From assembly GCA_934552695.1 (NCBI GenBank), contig CAKTER010000024.1:1-13904 (forward strand): 13,904 nt of DNA. Direction: 5' to 3'. The notes below the pieces were generated by a model, which searched no databases, had not been told where the DNA came from, and was given only the letters and a program-made list of their open reading frames with translations. This document shows, piece after piece, positions 7,555 through 13,902 of the stretch. A program made the translations under genes and the position numbers. Position 1 is the first letter of the stretch. Every line of letters starts with the position of its first letter. The stretch is from an uncultured Eubacteriales bacterium (GTDB taxonomy: Bacteria; Bacillota; Clostridia; Lachnospirales; Anaerotignaceae).

Positions 7555-8718
7555 TCACTTACTGCCGCCCCCGGCCATATCCGGGTGCTGATATTGGTAC
7601 ACCGCCGCACTTAAGTCGCACTGGGCGGAAAGCAGGGCGCTTTGGGCCTGCAAAACCGCCAAGTCCAGCCCCCGGGCGTCGTTTTGGCTCAAAAGCCCCA
7701 GGCTCAGGCTCAGCTGTCCGGTCTCCCAATCCTTCTGGGCCTTTTCCAGCTCCTTTTGCTTGTTGGCCACGGCCTGCTGCAACAGGGGCAGGTTCTCGCT
7801 CAGCTTGTACAGGTTGTTCTCATAGGTCTGCACAGCGTCCTTGTACGACCGCTCCGCACTGGCCAGCTTCGCCTTAATCTGGGCATAGTCGCCCTCGGTC
7901 TGGTAGTAGTAAAAATCCACATCGTACCGGGCGGCCTCCACCGTCAGCTCCTGAATTTTCAGGCTGTTGGACTTCGCCTTGCTGCGGGTCACATAATCCG
8001 CCGCCGGTTCCAGCGCCGGGACCTCTGCGGCCGGGGCATAGTCCAGCACAAAATCGTAGCCAACCCCCAGCATGGTCTTTAGGCTCCGGTACACCTCGTT
8101 CCGGGAGGCCCGCAGCTCATCCCACTGGGCCTTGGCCGCCGCCGTGTTGTTTTGGGCGGTGGTCAAATCGTTTTGGCTGAGGAGCCCCAGCTTATGCTTC
8201 AGCGCCGCCGCCTGCTCCAGCGCCTGGGTGCGCTCGTAGCTCTTTTGGGCCAGCTGCAAGTTCAAGTCCAGCCGCACCAGCCCGTTGTACACGCTCAGCA
8301 CCCCGTACTCCACCGACTCCTCCAGCAGCGGCTCCTGATACCGCAGGGTTTTTTGGCTGGTTTTCAGGTCGTTGACCCCCGCCAGCGCCGCCAAGTCCGC
8401 CGCATCCTGATCCCACACGGGAATCCCGGTGGAGGGCACCAGCCCGCTCAGGGCCTGCACCGCCCGCTTCATAGAGCCTTCCATCAGCTCGGTGTTATCG
8501 GCCCAATCCTTTAGGCTGCTGTTTTCCGCCTTGGCCAGCTTGGTAGCCGCCGCCAGCGTCAGCTTCACCTGTCCGTTTTCGTCCTTTACCGGCTCGTCCA
8601 CCACCGCCGGGGCCGCCGTCTTGTCCCGCTTAATCTCCTGGGCCTTGTAGGCAAAGGCCGGGGTGGGGAAGGCCATCAGCGCCGCCAAACACAGCGCCGC
8701 AACCGCCTGTTTTTTCAT
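7555..8718 (-). CDS. Secreted TolC-like coiled-coil protein
   Basis: 387 residues with a clear signal peptide, probably cut after AFA (21-23). The rest is almost entirely alanine-, leucine- and glutamine-rich helix, with coiled coil at about 55-90, 125-215 and 250-375. LGLLSQND occurs twice, at 177-184 and 340-347, each just before a long helix. This internal duplication with a G-x-L-S-x-x-D turn is the hallmark of the TolC / outer-membrane efflux family. At 387 residues it is shorter than E. coli TolC (over 450 residues), and no clear beta-barrel strands were seen. No inner-membrane pump or adaptor gene is adjacent. It follows the stalk-domain gene by 10 bases with AAGGAG before its ATG, so the two are co-transcribed. 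Role unknown: an envelope-spanning or wall-associated function is an inference. Confidence 0.75.
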   Translation of the reverse strand: MKKQAVAALCLAALMAFPTPAFAYKAQEIKRDKTAAPAVVDEPVKDENGQVKLTLAAATKLAKAENSSLKDWADNTELMEGSMKRAVQALSGLVPSTGIPVWDQDAADLAALAGVNDLKTSQKTLRYQEPLLEESVEYGVLSVYNGLVRLDLNLQLAQKSYERTQALEQAAALKHKLGLLSQNDLTTAQNNTAAAKAQWDELRASRNEVYRSLKTMLGVGYDFVLDYAPAAEVPALEPAADYVTRSKAKSNSLKIQELTVEAARYDVDFYYYQTEGDYAQIKAKLASAERSYKDAVQTYENNLYKLSENLPLLQQAVANKQKELEKAQKDWETGQLSLSLGLLSQNDARGLDLAVLQAQSALLSAQCDLSAAVYQYQHPDMAGGGSK

Positions 8719-8728
8719 GGTTTTCTCC

Positions 8729-9466
8729 TTAGCTGTTCACCCGGAAATAGAAGTGCTTTTCCTTAAAGCTGCCGGTGTTGGAGGTGTCCTCCTGCAGCAT
8801 CAGCATCAGGTCGCAATTCTTATAATCCTCGGGCACAATGTTGAACAGCAGGTAGCCCTCCACCTTTTCGCCGGGGTTAATGCTGTTGTCGAACAGCTCG
8901 CACTGGGCGTTAAAGTTGTTGTAGGCATAGTCCTTGCCGTCCACGTTCAGGGTACACTTCCAGTTCCGCAGCAGGATGGTATTGGTGTTGTCCTCCTTGT
9001 TTTCCACGGTCACAAACACCTTGGTGGTGTTGTCGTTGGTGCGGCGGGAAATCCCGGTTACGGAAATCACGTACTCGTCGGTCTCGTACTTAATGGGCAG
9101 CTTTTTATAGGTCTTGGTGGTGCTGCTTTCCTCGCTCTTTTCCACATACACAATCTTTTCTACCGGGACCTCTACGATTTTTTCCACCACCTTGGGGTTG
9201 GTGGTGACCATGCAATAGTTGTTGGTAGCATCCCAGTTGATGGTGGCGCCGGTGGCCTCGGCCACAAAGCGGATGGGCACATAAATGCGGTCGTTGTAGT
9301 TTAAAACGTTCTGGCCCTCGGGCATGGCCTTGAGCTGGCCGTCCACAAAAATCCGGGCGTTGTCCATCAGGTTGGTTTGCACGGTGACCCCGGCAGCCGC
9401 CGCCACGGCCCCGGTACACAGGATGCCCGCCACAAAGCCGGTTAAAACGCCTTTCCAATTTTTCAT
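8729..9466 (-). CDS. Exported protein with copper amine oxidase N-terminal (stalk) domain and C-terminal beta domain
   Basis: 245 residues. The N-terminus has a signal peptide or membrane anchor at about 6-26 (GVLTGFVAGILCTGAVAAAA). A stalk domain follows at about 35-90, with the recognisable RIYVPIRFVAEATGATINWD (60-79). Next comes a charged valine-glutamate linker (93-110) with repeats of VEKIV, and a beta-rich domain (about 120-245) that resembles DUF4352-type immunoglobulin-like modules. Stalk domains are common in surface proteins of Clostridia; despite the name they bind no copper. The ATG at 9464-9466 has AGGAGGG eight bases upstream; an earlier in-frame start would read through the promoter. 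First gene of an operon with the TolC-like gene, so a shared envelope function is likely. Its exact role is unknown. Confidence 0.85.
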   Translation of the reverse strand: MKNWKGVLTGFVAGILCTGAVAAAAGVTVQTNLMDNARIFVDGQLKAMPEGQNVLNYNDRIYVPIRFVAEATGATINWDATNNYCMVTTNPKVVEKIVEVPVEKIVYVEKSEESSTTKTYKKLPIKYETDEYVISVTGISRRTNDNTTKVFVTVENKEDNTNTILLRNWKCTLNVDGKDYAYNNFNAQCELFDNSINPGEKVEGYLLFNIVPEDYKNCDLMLMLQEDTSNTGSFKEKHFYFRVNS

Positions 9467-9506
9467 ACAAATTCCCTCCTTGCCTAATCTGCAATACCTT
9501 GCTTTT

Positions 9507-9535
9507 ATCATAGCAATTTTTTGCGGCAAATACAA
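9507..9535 (-). promoter_or_regulatory. Promoter of the stalk protein / TolC-like operon
   Basis: TTGTAT (9530-9535) and TATGAT (9507-9512) are separated by exactly 17 bases on the minus strand, about 40 bases upstream of the ATG. The flanking bases are AT-rich compared with the surrounding genes. Confidence 0.65.
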
Positions 9536-9602
9536 CAGCAGTTTATTTAAGATTTCGTTACAAAGGAGGGAAGATGTTAACAATGGGGGAGAAAGACAGA
9601 CG

Positions 9603-9745
9603 TTACCTTGACCCTCGCCTCCCCTGTGAAGGGGAGGTGGTATGGCGTAAGCCATACCGGAGGGGTTGTATTGAGCCAATTCTCTCTTTAAGCAATCCCT
9701 CCGACGGCCGAACGGCTGTCACTCCTCTTTGCACAAGGGAGCCTG
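9603..9745. repeat. MITE-like element built from two inverted hairpin arms
   Basis: The left arm has two consecutive hairpins: CCTCCCC/GGGGAGG (9618-9637), then GGTATGGC-GTAA-GCCATACC (9639-9658), followed by GGAGGGGTTG. The right arm is an imperfect reverse complement with the same order: CAATCCCTCC (9693-9702), a GCCG-AA-CGGC hairpin within 9703-9720, then CTCC/GGGAG around 9722-9741. About 24 bases lie between the arms. Such double-hairpin elements are scattered in Oscillospirales and other Clostridia genomes and carry no gene. No target duplication could be recognised. Apart from this element, the operon promoter on one side and a terminator on the other, the 369-base gap between genes holds nothing I can support. 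Confidence 0.65.
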
Positions 9746-9757
9746 AAGCAAACACCC

Positions 9758-9795
9758 GTAAAAATACAAAGAACCGGCCCCCAAAGGGGGCCGGT
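9758..9795 (-). terminator. Strong terminator of the 719-residue surface protein gene
   Basis: A perfect 10-bp stem ACCGGCCCCC / GGGGGCCGGT (9773-9782 and 9786-9795) with a three-base loop. On the minus strand it is followed by CTTTGTATTTTTAC. It lies about 40 bases past the stop codon. It is the strongest hairpin in the window, in keeping with a highly expressed gene. Confidence 0.88.
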
Positions 9796-9835
9796 CGGGT
9801 TTGCTATTCAGATGTTATCCGTCGTAAGCTTTCGC

Positions 9836-11995
9836 TTAGTTCAGGGTAGCGGTCTTGGTAGCGTCGTCCCAGGCGATCTTGTCGTCGTTCAGACCCAGGG
9901 CATAAGCCAGGTCGCGCAGGGAGATGAAGGTACGGCTGTTGGTGATCTCAGCGGGAGCCTGCATGGTGGTAGGAGTACCGTTGATGATCATTTCCTTAGA
10001 ACCGATGGTCATCTTGATGATCCGAGAACCGAAGAAGATGATAACGGTCTTGGTAGCGTCGTCCCAGGAAACCTGAGCGGAACCGGACAGAGCCTCGGCT
10101 ACGGCGCGAACAGGCAGCATGGTGTAGCCATTGCTGATGTAAGCGGGAGCATCCAGGTCGATGGTCTTGGTACCGGCGGTCATGGTGTTGGCGCCGATGG
10201 TTACCTTAACGGTGGTGGTGAAGGTGCTGTCGTCCTGGTCGCGGCCAGCGGTTACGATGGTCACGTAGTTGTTCAGCAGGGTTACTTCGTTGGTATCGAA
10301 CTTCAGAGCCTCTTCGGTTCTGGCATAGGTAGCGAAGTTGGAGGCACCGGCGCCCTGTACGCTGTACAGTCTGTAGTCGCCGGCAGGCAGGTTACGGCTC
10401 ATGTACAGAGACAGGTTGCTCAGCTTGATGGTAGAAGGAGTCTTCACAGAAGCGCTCTTCACGTTGACGGAGATATAGCCGTCTCTGTAAACCTTTACGC
10501 TGTCAATCTTGATGTCGCCTTCGACGATTTCATACTTGGAGCCATCTTCGAAGCTCATGTCTTCGGCCTGCAGAAGCAGAGAGCCGGTGCCCTTAGCCAG
10601 AGCGCCAGCCTTGGTCTCTTTGATGACCAGGTCGGCAACCTTGGTGTTCCGGTAGTCGATCTTTACTTCGTTGATTTCGGTCTCAACGGTGAACAGGGGC
10701 TTTACGGTGGCAACCTTCAGCTCGGTGTCTTCGGCCAGAGCAGCGCCGCCAACGGTCAGGGTTACATCACCCTCGAAGTCGGGAGCAGCCAGCAGTACGA
10801 AACGAGCGGTCAGGGTTACCTTGCCGGTGGTGGTCAGGCCAGACAGGGTCAGGGTGTTGTTGGTCTTGCCATTAGCAGCAAAGGTGGTATCGGTAACGGT
10901 AACACCAGTGCTCTTGGTTACGTCGATGGACTTTACCTTGATGCCTTCGGGGAACTTGAAGGTGGTCTTGCGGTTAGCCAGCCAGCTGCCAGCCACGTTT
11001 TCCTTCAGGGTTACCTTCAGGGTCTTGGTGGTGTTGTCGGTACCAGCGTAGATAACGGGCAGGTCCTTGTCTTCTACGGAAACAACCACACCGTACTCCA
11101 CATACTTGGCAACAACCAGAGATTCGGAGGTGGTACCAGCGCCGGAGATGTAGATCTCGGCTTCGTCGCCGGAAACGGCGTCGTCGGTGGCGGTCAGAGT
11201 CAGACCGCTGATAACCAGCTGAGACTTCTTAGCAGCGTTTACGTCATGCAGAGTAATCTCAACCTTCTGAGCATCATCCTGCACATAACCGGTAGCAGTA
11301 CCAACGGTAGCGCCGGTAGCAACATCCGTAATGGTTACGTTCTGGGTTCTGGTGAACTCGAAGTTGCCATACAGCTTCAGGGTCAGCTTTTTGTTGGTGA
11401 TAGTGCCGGCCACGTTCTCTTTGATTACGATGGCCTTGATGGCGGTGTTGCCGGTGTCCACGCTGGTCACGGACTCGATGGAAGCGGTGGTAGCACCGGT
11501 CACAACCTTAGCAAAGGTCAGAGTCTCGGACTTCAGGTTGGAAGCCATGCCGTCGATTTCGATTTCGGCGGTCTCGGCACCAGTTACCTTGGCGTAGATA
11601 GGAGCAATAATTTTGGGCTTGTCGCCAGCGGTCAGACCGGTAATTTTAACGGTCAGCATGGTGCTGGTAACCTTTACAACGTCGGCAACAGTGCCAACGC
11701 TGCTGGTGATGGCGGTCTCCATAGCGGTCTCAAAAGCGGAATCGGTAGTGACACCGTCCTTGGCCCACTCGGCGCCATTCAGGTTCAGAGCAAAGGTCAT
11801 GGAGCCTTGGTCCAGACCAGCGGCGGTCAGGCCGTCCTGCTCGGTGATGACCAGCTCAGTCTGGCCTTCGGTCAAGGTGTCAGCGGTCACAGACAGGACC
11901 TTGCTCACCTGGTTCTTGCTGGCAGCCATGGCGGTTACGGGTACCATAGCGGCAACCATGACGGCAGCAAGCAGAAGTGCTAACTTCTTTTTCAT
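9836..11995 (-). CDS. S-layer-like exported repeat protein with C-terminal stalk domain
   Basis: 719 residues with a classic signal peptide cut after AMA (22-24). The body is beta-rich, threonine- and valine-rich, and contains no cysteine. Repeats of roughly 110-140 residues are visible: KENVAG occurs at 192-197 and 331-336, and KETKAG at 459-464. Each is followed by an amphipathic strand and then an L-x-(I/L)-S-(G/N)-L strand (VISGLTL, LTLSGLT, KLSNLSL). The first 45-165 residues look like a diverged copy. The C-terminus (about 600-719) is a copper amine oxidase N-terminal (stalk) domain with YTMLPVRAVAEAL and VSWDDATKTV, whose DDATKT is repeated at the very end. Consensus promoter, AAGGAGG ribosome site, strong terminator and a more restricted codon set than its neighbours point to very high expression. 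The role is probably structural at the cell surface; attachment is unknown. Confidence 0.85.
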   Translation of the reverse strand: MKKKLALLLAAVMVAAMVPVTAMAASKNQVSKVLSVTADTLTEGQTELVITEQDGLTAAGLDQGSMTFALNLNGAEWAKDGVTTDSAFETAMETAITSSVGTVADVVKVTSTMLTVKITGLTAGDKPKIIAPIYAKVTGAETAEIEIDGMASNLKSETLTFAKVVTGATTASIESVTSVDTGNTAIKAIVIKENVAGTITNKKLTLKLYGNFEFTRTQNVTITDVATGATVGTATGYVQDDAQKVEITLHDVNAAKKSQLVISGLTLTATDDAVSGDEAEIYISGAGTTSESLVVAKYVEYGVVVSVEDKDLPVIYAGTDNTTKTLKVTLKENVAGSWLANRKTTFKFPEGIKVKSIDVTKSTGVTVTDTTFAANGKTNNTLTLSGLTTTGKVTLTARFVLLAAPDFEGDVTLTVGGAALAEDTELKVATVKPLFTVETEINEVKIDYRNTKVADLVIKETKAGALAKGTGSLLLQAEDMSFEDGSKYEIVEGDIKIDSVKVYRDGYISVNVKSASVKTPSTIKLSNLSLYMSRNLPAGDYRLYSVQGAGASNFATYARTEEALKFDTNEVTLLNNYVTIVTAGRDQDDSTFTTTVKVTIGANTMTAGTKTIDLDAPAYISNGYTMLPVRAVAEALSGSAQVSWDDATKTVIIFFGSRIIKMTIGSKEMIINGTPTTMQAPAEITNSRTFISLRDLAYALGLNDDKIAWDDATKTATLN

Positions 11996-12078
11996 GCTTT
12001 CTTCCTCCTTAAAAATAATAAAAATGTTGTGTAGAATCTTTCGGAGGGCCTAAGGTGCAGTCCCCCTTTACACTTCGG

Positions 12079-12108
12079 ATTATAGCACGACTTAAAATTT
12101 TCCGTCAA
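12079..12108 (-). promoter_or_regulatory. Strong promoter of the S-layer-like gene
   Basis: On the minus strand TTGACG (12103-12108) is followed after 18 bases by a perfect TATAAT (12079-12084), which has an extended TGC in front. AT-rich DNA lies upstream. Transcription would start near 12072, leaving an untranslated leader of about 77 bases. In it AGGGGG and CCCTCC can pair to form a 5' hairpin before the AAGGAGG site. Confidence 0.85.
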
Positions 12109-12166
12109 GGATTTCGCCTTACTTGTAATTTAAGTGTAATATACGAAATATTTCAGTCATTTTCGC

Positions 12167-12348
12167 AGGGGCGGTTTGCGAATGGCGCGGGTGAACTGTG
12201 GTGCGGCCTGCGTGTGCGCCGGGGTCGTGCTTGCATGGGGAACGCCCCACCCGCCGCACAGAGGGAGCGCCCGTCTATGAGCAAAAGGAGCTGCGAAGCA
12301 GCGGGAAGCCCCGGAGGGGCGGTTTGCGAATGGCGCAGGTGAACTGTG
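12167..12348. repeat. Structured element bounded by 34-bp direct repeats
   Basis: The 34 bases at 12167-12200 recur at 12315-12348 with a single difference (CGCGGGT versus CGCAGGT). The core of each copy is GGCGGTTTGCGAATGGCGC. Between them lie GTGCGGC (12201-12207) pairing with GCCGCAC (12253-12259), and two small palindromes, GCTGC-GAA-GCAGC and GCCCC-GGA-GGGGC, directly before the second copy. Base composition is much richer in GC than the AT-rich promoters on each side. The 508-base gap between the S-layer-like gene and the antitoxin gene otherwise holds only the two outward-facing promoters and their leaders; I see no gene in it. Confidence 0.7.
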
Positions 12349-12406
12349 CATCCTTGCATCCTTTTTTGCCGAAAACAGCACGAAACCGGCAATTTGGCGG
12401 TTTTGG

Positions 12407-12435
12407 TTGACAAAATGTTGCTTTGCTTTTATAAT
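12407..12435 (+). promoter_or_regulatory. Consensus promoter of the antitoxin/toxin pair
   Basis: TTGACA (12407-12412) and TATAAT (12430-12435) match the sigma-A consensus perfectly, with the ideal 17-base spacing. They sit about 70 bases upstream of the small antitoxin-like gene. The strength of this promoter is typical of autoregulated addiction modules, but no clear operator repeat was seen around it. Confidence 0.85.
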
Positions 12436-12503
12436 AATGATACTAACAATGTCCTGCATCATCGGCTTCTTAACAGCATATCATATTTCAGGGAGGTGTT
12501 ATT

Positions 12504-12668
12504 ATGGCTACTTCGTCGATTACCAAGGAGTTCATTGTAAAAGACCCCGAGGCATTCAAAAAATTGCAAAAAGAGCTGGACGCTTCGACTGCCGTGCGTG
12601 AAAAAGTAGTCGATTCGTCCTCTCTGTGCAAAGGAAAAGAAAAATTAGCTACCTTTGTATTTCGCTAA
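12504..12668 (+). CDS. Small antitoxin-like protein (MATSSITK family)
   Basis: 54 residues, starting MATSSITKEFIVKDPEAF and ending KEKLATFVFR. GGGAGGTG lies five bases upstream of the ATG, behind a perfect consensus promoter. From memory, small proteins starting MATSSI(T/F) are widespread in Clostridia and usually sit directly before a GNAT-like gene, as here. That arrangement and size suggest the antitoxin of a type II-like module, though I know of no experiment on this family. The protein is charged and largely helical in its middle (residues 14-36). Its 3' end overlaps the proposed start of the next gene by 43 bases in another frame. The amino acid pattern and regulatory signals argue for a real gene in spite of its length. 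Confidence 0.72.
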   Translation: MATSSITKEFIVKDPEAFKKLQKELDASTAVREKVVDSSSLCKGKEKLATFVFR

Positions 12669-13209
12669 GCGATTTACTATCCAGAGCATCGGACACCGGA
12701 GATTCCAGCCGGGTGTTGGATGCTCTTCGTTCGTTTCGGTGCTGTTTGGATGAGGACATTGAGATTTTTTTGCAGCAAAAGGCCGTCCCATTTTTGGAAC
12801 GACGCTGGTGCTCGGTCTATTTAATGGTAGACGAAGAGGCCTTTGACGCCGGGCGCATTCAAATCGCCGGATATTTTACCCTGTCTCACAAAACGCTGAT
12901 TCCTTCGACAGCCTCCAAGCGGAACATTCAGCATGTCAGCGGCTTTAAAGACTCGGCCTCCCTTCATTTTGTGCTGATCGGTCAGCTGGGAAAATACATA
13001 GCCCGCACAGCCGATGGCCGTCTTTGCCGGACCAATCTCTCCAGCCGGGAGCTTTTGCGGTAATTCGGGCTTCCAGCGCCTACATCCCCTGCCGCTGTGT
13101 GATGGTTGAATGCAGCGATAACAAAAAAGTACAAAAGGCCTATACGGATTATGCCTTTAAGTTTTTCCAGTTCGACGGGGAGCACTACCAATTTTATAAG
13201 GTACTGTAA
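12626..13209 (+). pseudogene. Frameshifted GNAT-like toxin gene
   Basis: Two open frames together make one protein. The first runs from a GTG at 12626 to a stop at 13061-13063. It has DEDIEIFLQQKAVPFLER, YLMVDEE, IAGYFTLSHK and FVLIGQLGKY, the pattern of GNAT-fold toxin-like proteins of Firmicutes. The second continues one frame over as AFAVIRASS, CRCVMVECSDN and YTDYAFKFF to a stop at 13207-13209, which is the expected C-terminal GNAT strand and helix. The break lies at 13045-13060, at a four-T run (13053-13056). One extra T would rejoin the frames, as would reversal of a small deletion. No canonical slippery heptamer is present. The gene is therefore a decayed toxin, or a sequencing indel has split it. 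The classical Q/R-x-x-G-x-G/A acetyl-CoA loop is not visible. The GTG start is uncertain, with no good ribosome site. Confidence 0.65.
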
Positions 13210-13235
13210 GGCGCAGCGGGGACTGCGCCTTTTTT
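13209..13235 (+). terminator. Terminator of the antitoxin/toxin pair
   Basis: AGGCGCAG (13209-13216) pairs with CTGCGCCT (13223-13230), followed by TTTTT (13231-13235). It begins at the last base of the toxin-like frame's stop codon. Its T-run overlaps the stop codon of the convergent PIN toxin gene, so the two units are packed end to end. Confidence 0.88.
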
Positions 13236-13632
13236 AGCCCTCGCTTTCGTCCCATTCCAAAAACTGTGCCACCGTCAAACATTGGGGATGTTCCAGTCCC
13301 ATACTCAAAAAATCCTTATCCCCCGTCAAAATCATATCCACATCGGCTACCACAGCCGCATTTAAAATCGGCTGGTCTTTAGCGTCCCGAATCAGCTTTT
13401 CGGCATACTCCACCGCCGGGATTAGTTCGTAGGGCAGTTCGGCCAAAAGCACCTCGGCGTCGGGCAAATACCGGGGCGCTTTACGCTCCAAAATGCTCCG
13501 CAGCTCCGCAATATTCCGGTCGCACAGCACCATTTCGTGCCGGGCCACGACCCGCAGCAGGGCCTGGGCCGGACGGGAGCCCGGAAACAAAAGCGCCGAA
13601 AACAGCACATTGGTATCTACCAATATCCGCAT
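13234..13632 (-). CDS. PIN-domain toxin (VapC-like, COG1569-type)
   Basis: 132 residues, the usual size for a PIN ribonuclease toxin. The acidic active-site residues are visible: D6 in ILVDTNVL, E43 in IAELRSIL, D86 in RDAKDQPIL and D105 in LTGDKDFL. The pattern, especially DTNVLFSALLFPGS near the N-terminus, is that of the 'putative toxin, PIN family' group rather than classical VapC. Such enzymes cut RNA using divalent metal ions; the target is not known here. The gene starts 3 bases after the stop of the AbrB-type antitoxin gene, so translation is coupled; only a weak GGGAAGG precedes the ATG. All catalytic acids are kept, so the toxin appears intact. Confidence 0.9.
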   Translation of the reverse strand: MRILVDTNVLFSALLFPGSRPAQALLRVVARHEMVLCDRNIAELRSILERKAPRYLPDAEVLLAELPYELIPAVEYAEKLIRDAKDQPILNAAVVADVDMILTGDKDFLSMGLEHPQCLTVAQFLEWDESEG

Positions 13633-13635
13633 GGC

Positions 13636-13902
13636 TCAGCCTTCCCTTCCGTAACGCACCTCGTCCACCAGCGCCTGCACGTCCGCCTCATCGGCCACCC
13701 CCAGGGCCTCCGCCGCCCCGGCAAAGGCCGTTTGCGCCTTTTGAATGGCCTGGGCCGACGCATTGCTCAGCACCACTTCCCCATTGGGATTTTGGAAAAA
13801 CAAAATTTTATCGCCGGATTTTAAGCCCAGCATCCGCCGGATTTCCACCGGGACCGTAATTTGGCCAGTGGCCGAAACCTTCGCCAGATTCACGCTCATC
13901 AT
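13636..13902 (-). CDS. SpoVT/AbrB (MazE-like) antitoxin
   Basis: 88 residues. The N-terminal swapped-hairpin DNA-binding domain has the signature KVSATGQITVPVEIRRMLGLKSGDKILF (8-35), with an alanine-rich helical tail (about 47-88) that would wrap the PIN toxin. Antitoxins of this type neutralise the toxin and repress their own promoter. Two ATG codons lie next to each other at the edge (13902 and 13899). The window ends two bases upstream, so the ribosome site, the promoter and a possible earlier start cannot be seen. It is the first gene of the pair with the PIN toxin. Confidence 0.9.
   Translation of the reverse strand: MMSVNLAKVSATGQITVPVEIRRMLGLKSGDKILFFQNPNGEVVLSNASAQAIQKAQTAFAGAAEALGVADEADVQALVDEVRYGREG

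Noticed and set aside
9574..9849. 91-residue plus-strand frame with a perfect ribosome site
   Set aside because: It reads straight through the double-hairpin repeat and the surface protein terminator, and ends inside the surface protein gene on the opposite strand; probably not a gene, though the ribosome site is notable.
9812..11983. 723-residue plus-strand frame antisense to the surface protein
   Set aside because: A shadow of the biased codon use of the opposite strand; its glycine- and glutamine-rich product has no signal peptide, promoter or ribosome site.
12167..12348. CRISPR array
   Set aside because: Only two repeat copies, separated by 114 unlike bases of high self-complementarity, and no cas genes.
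12055..12462. Several frames of 60-100 residues on both strands in the gap before the antitoxin gene
   Set aside because: They run across promoters and the direct-repeat element and have no ribosome sites or recognisable motifs.
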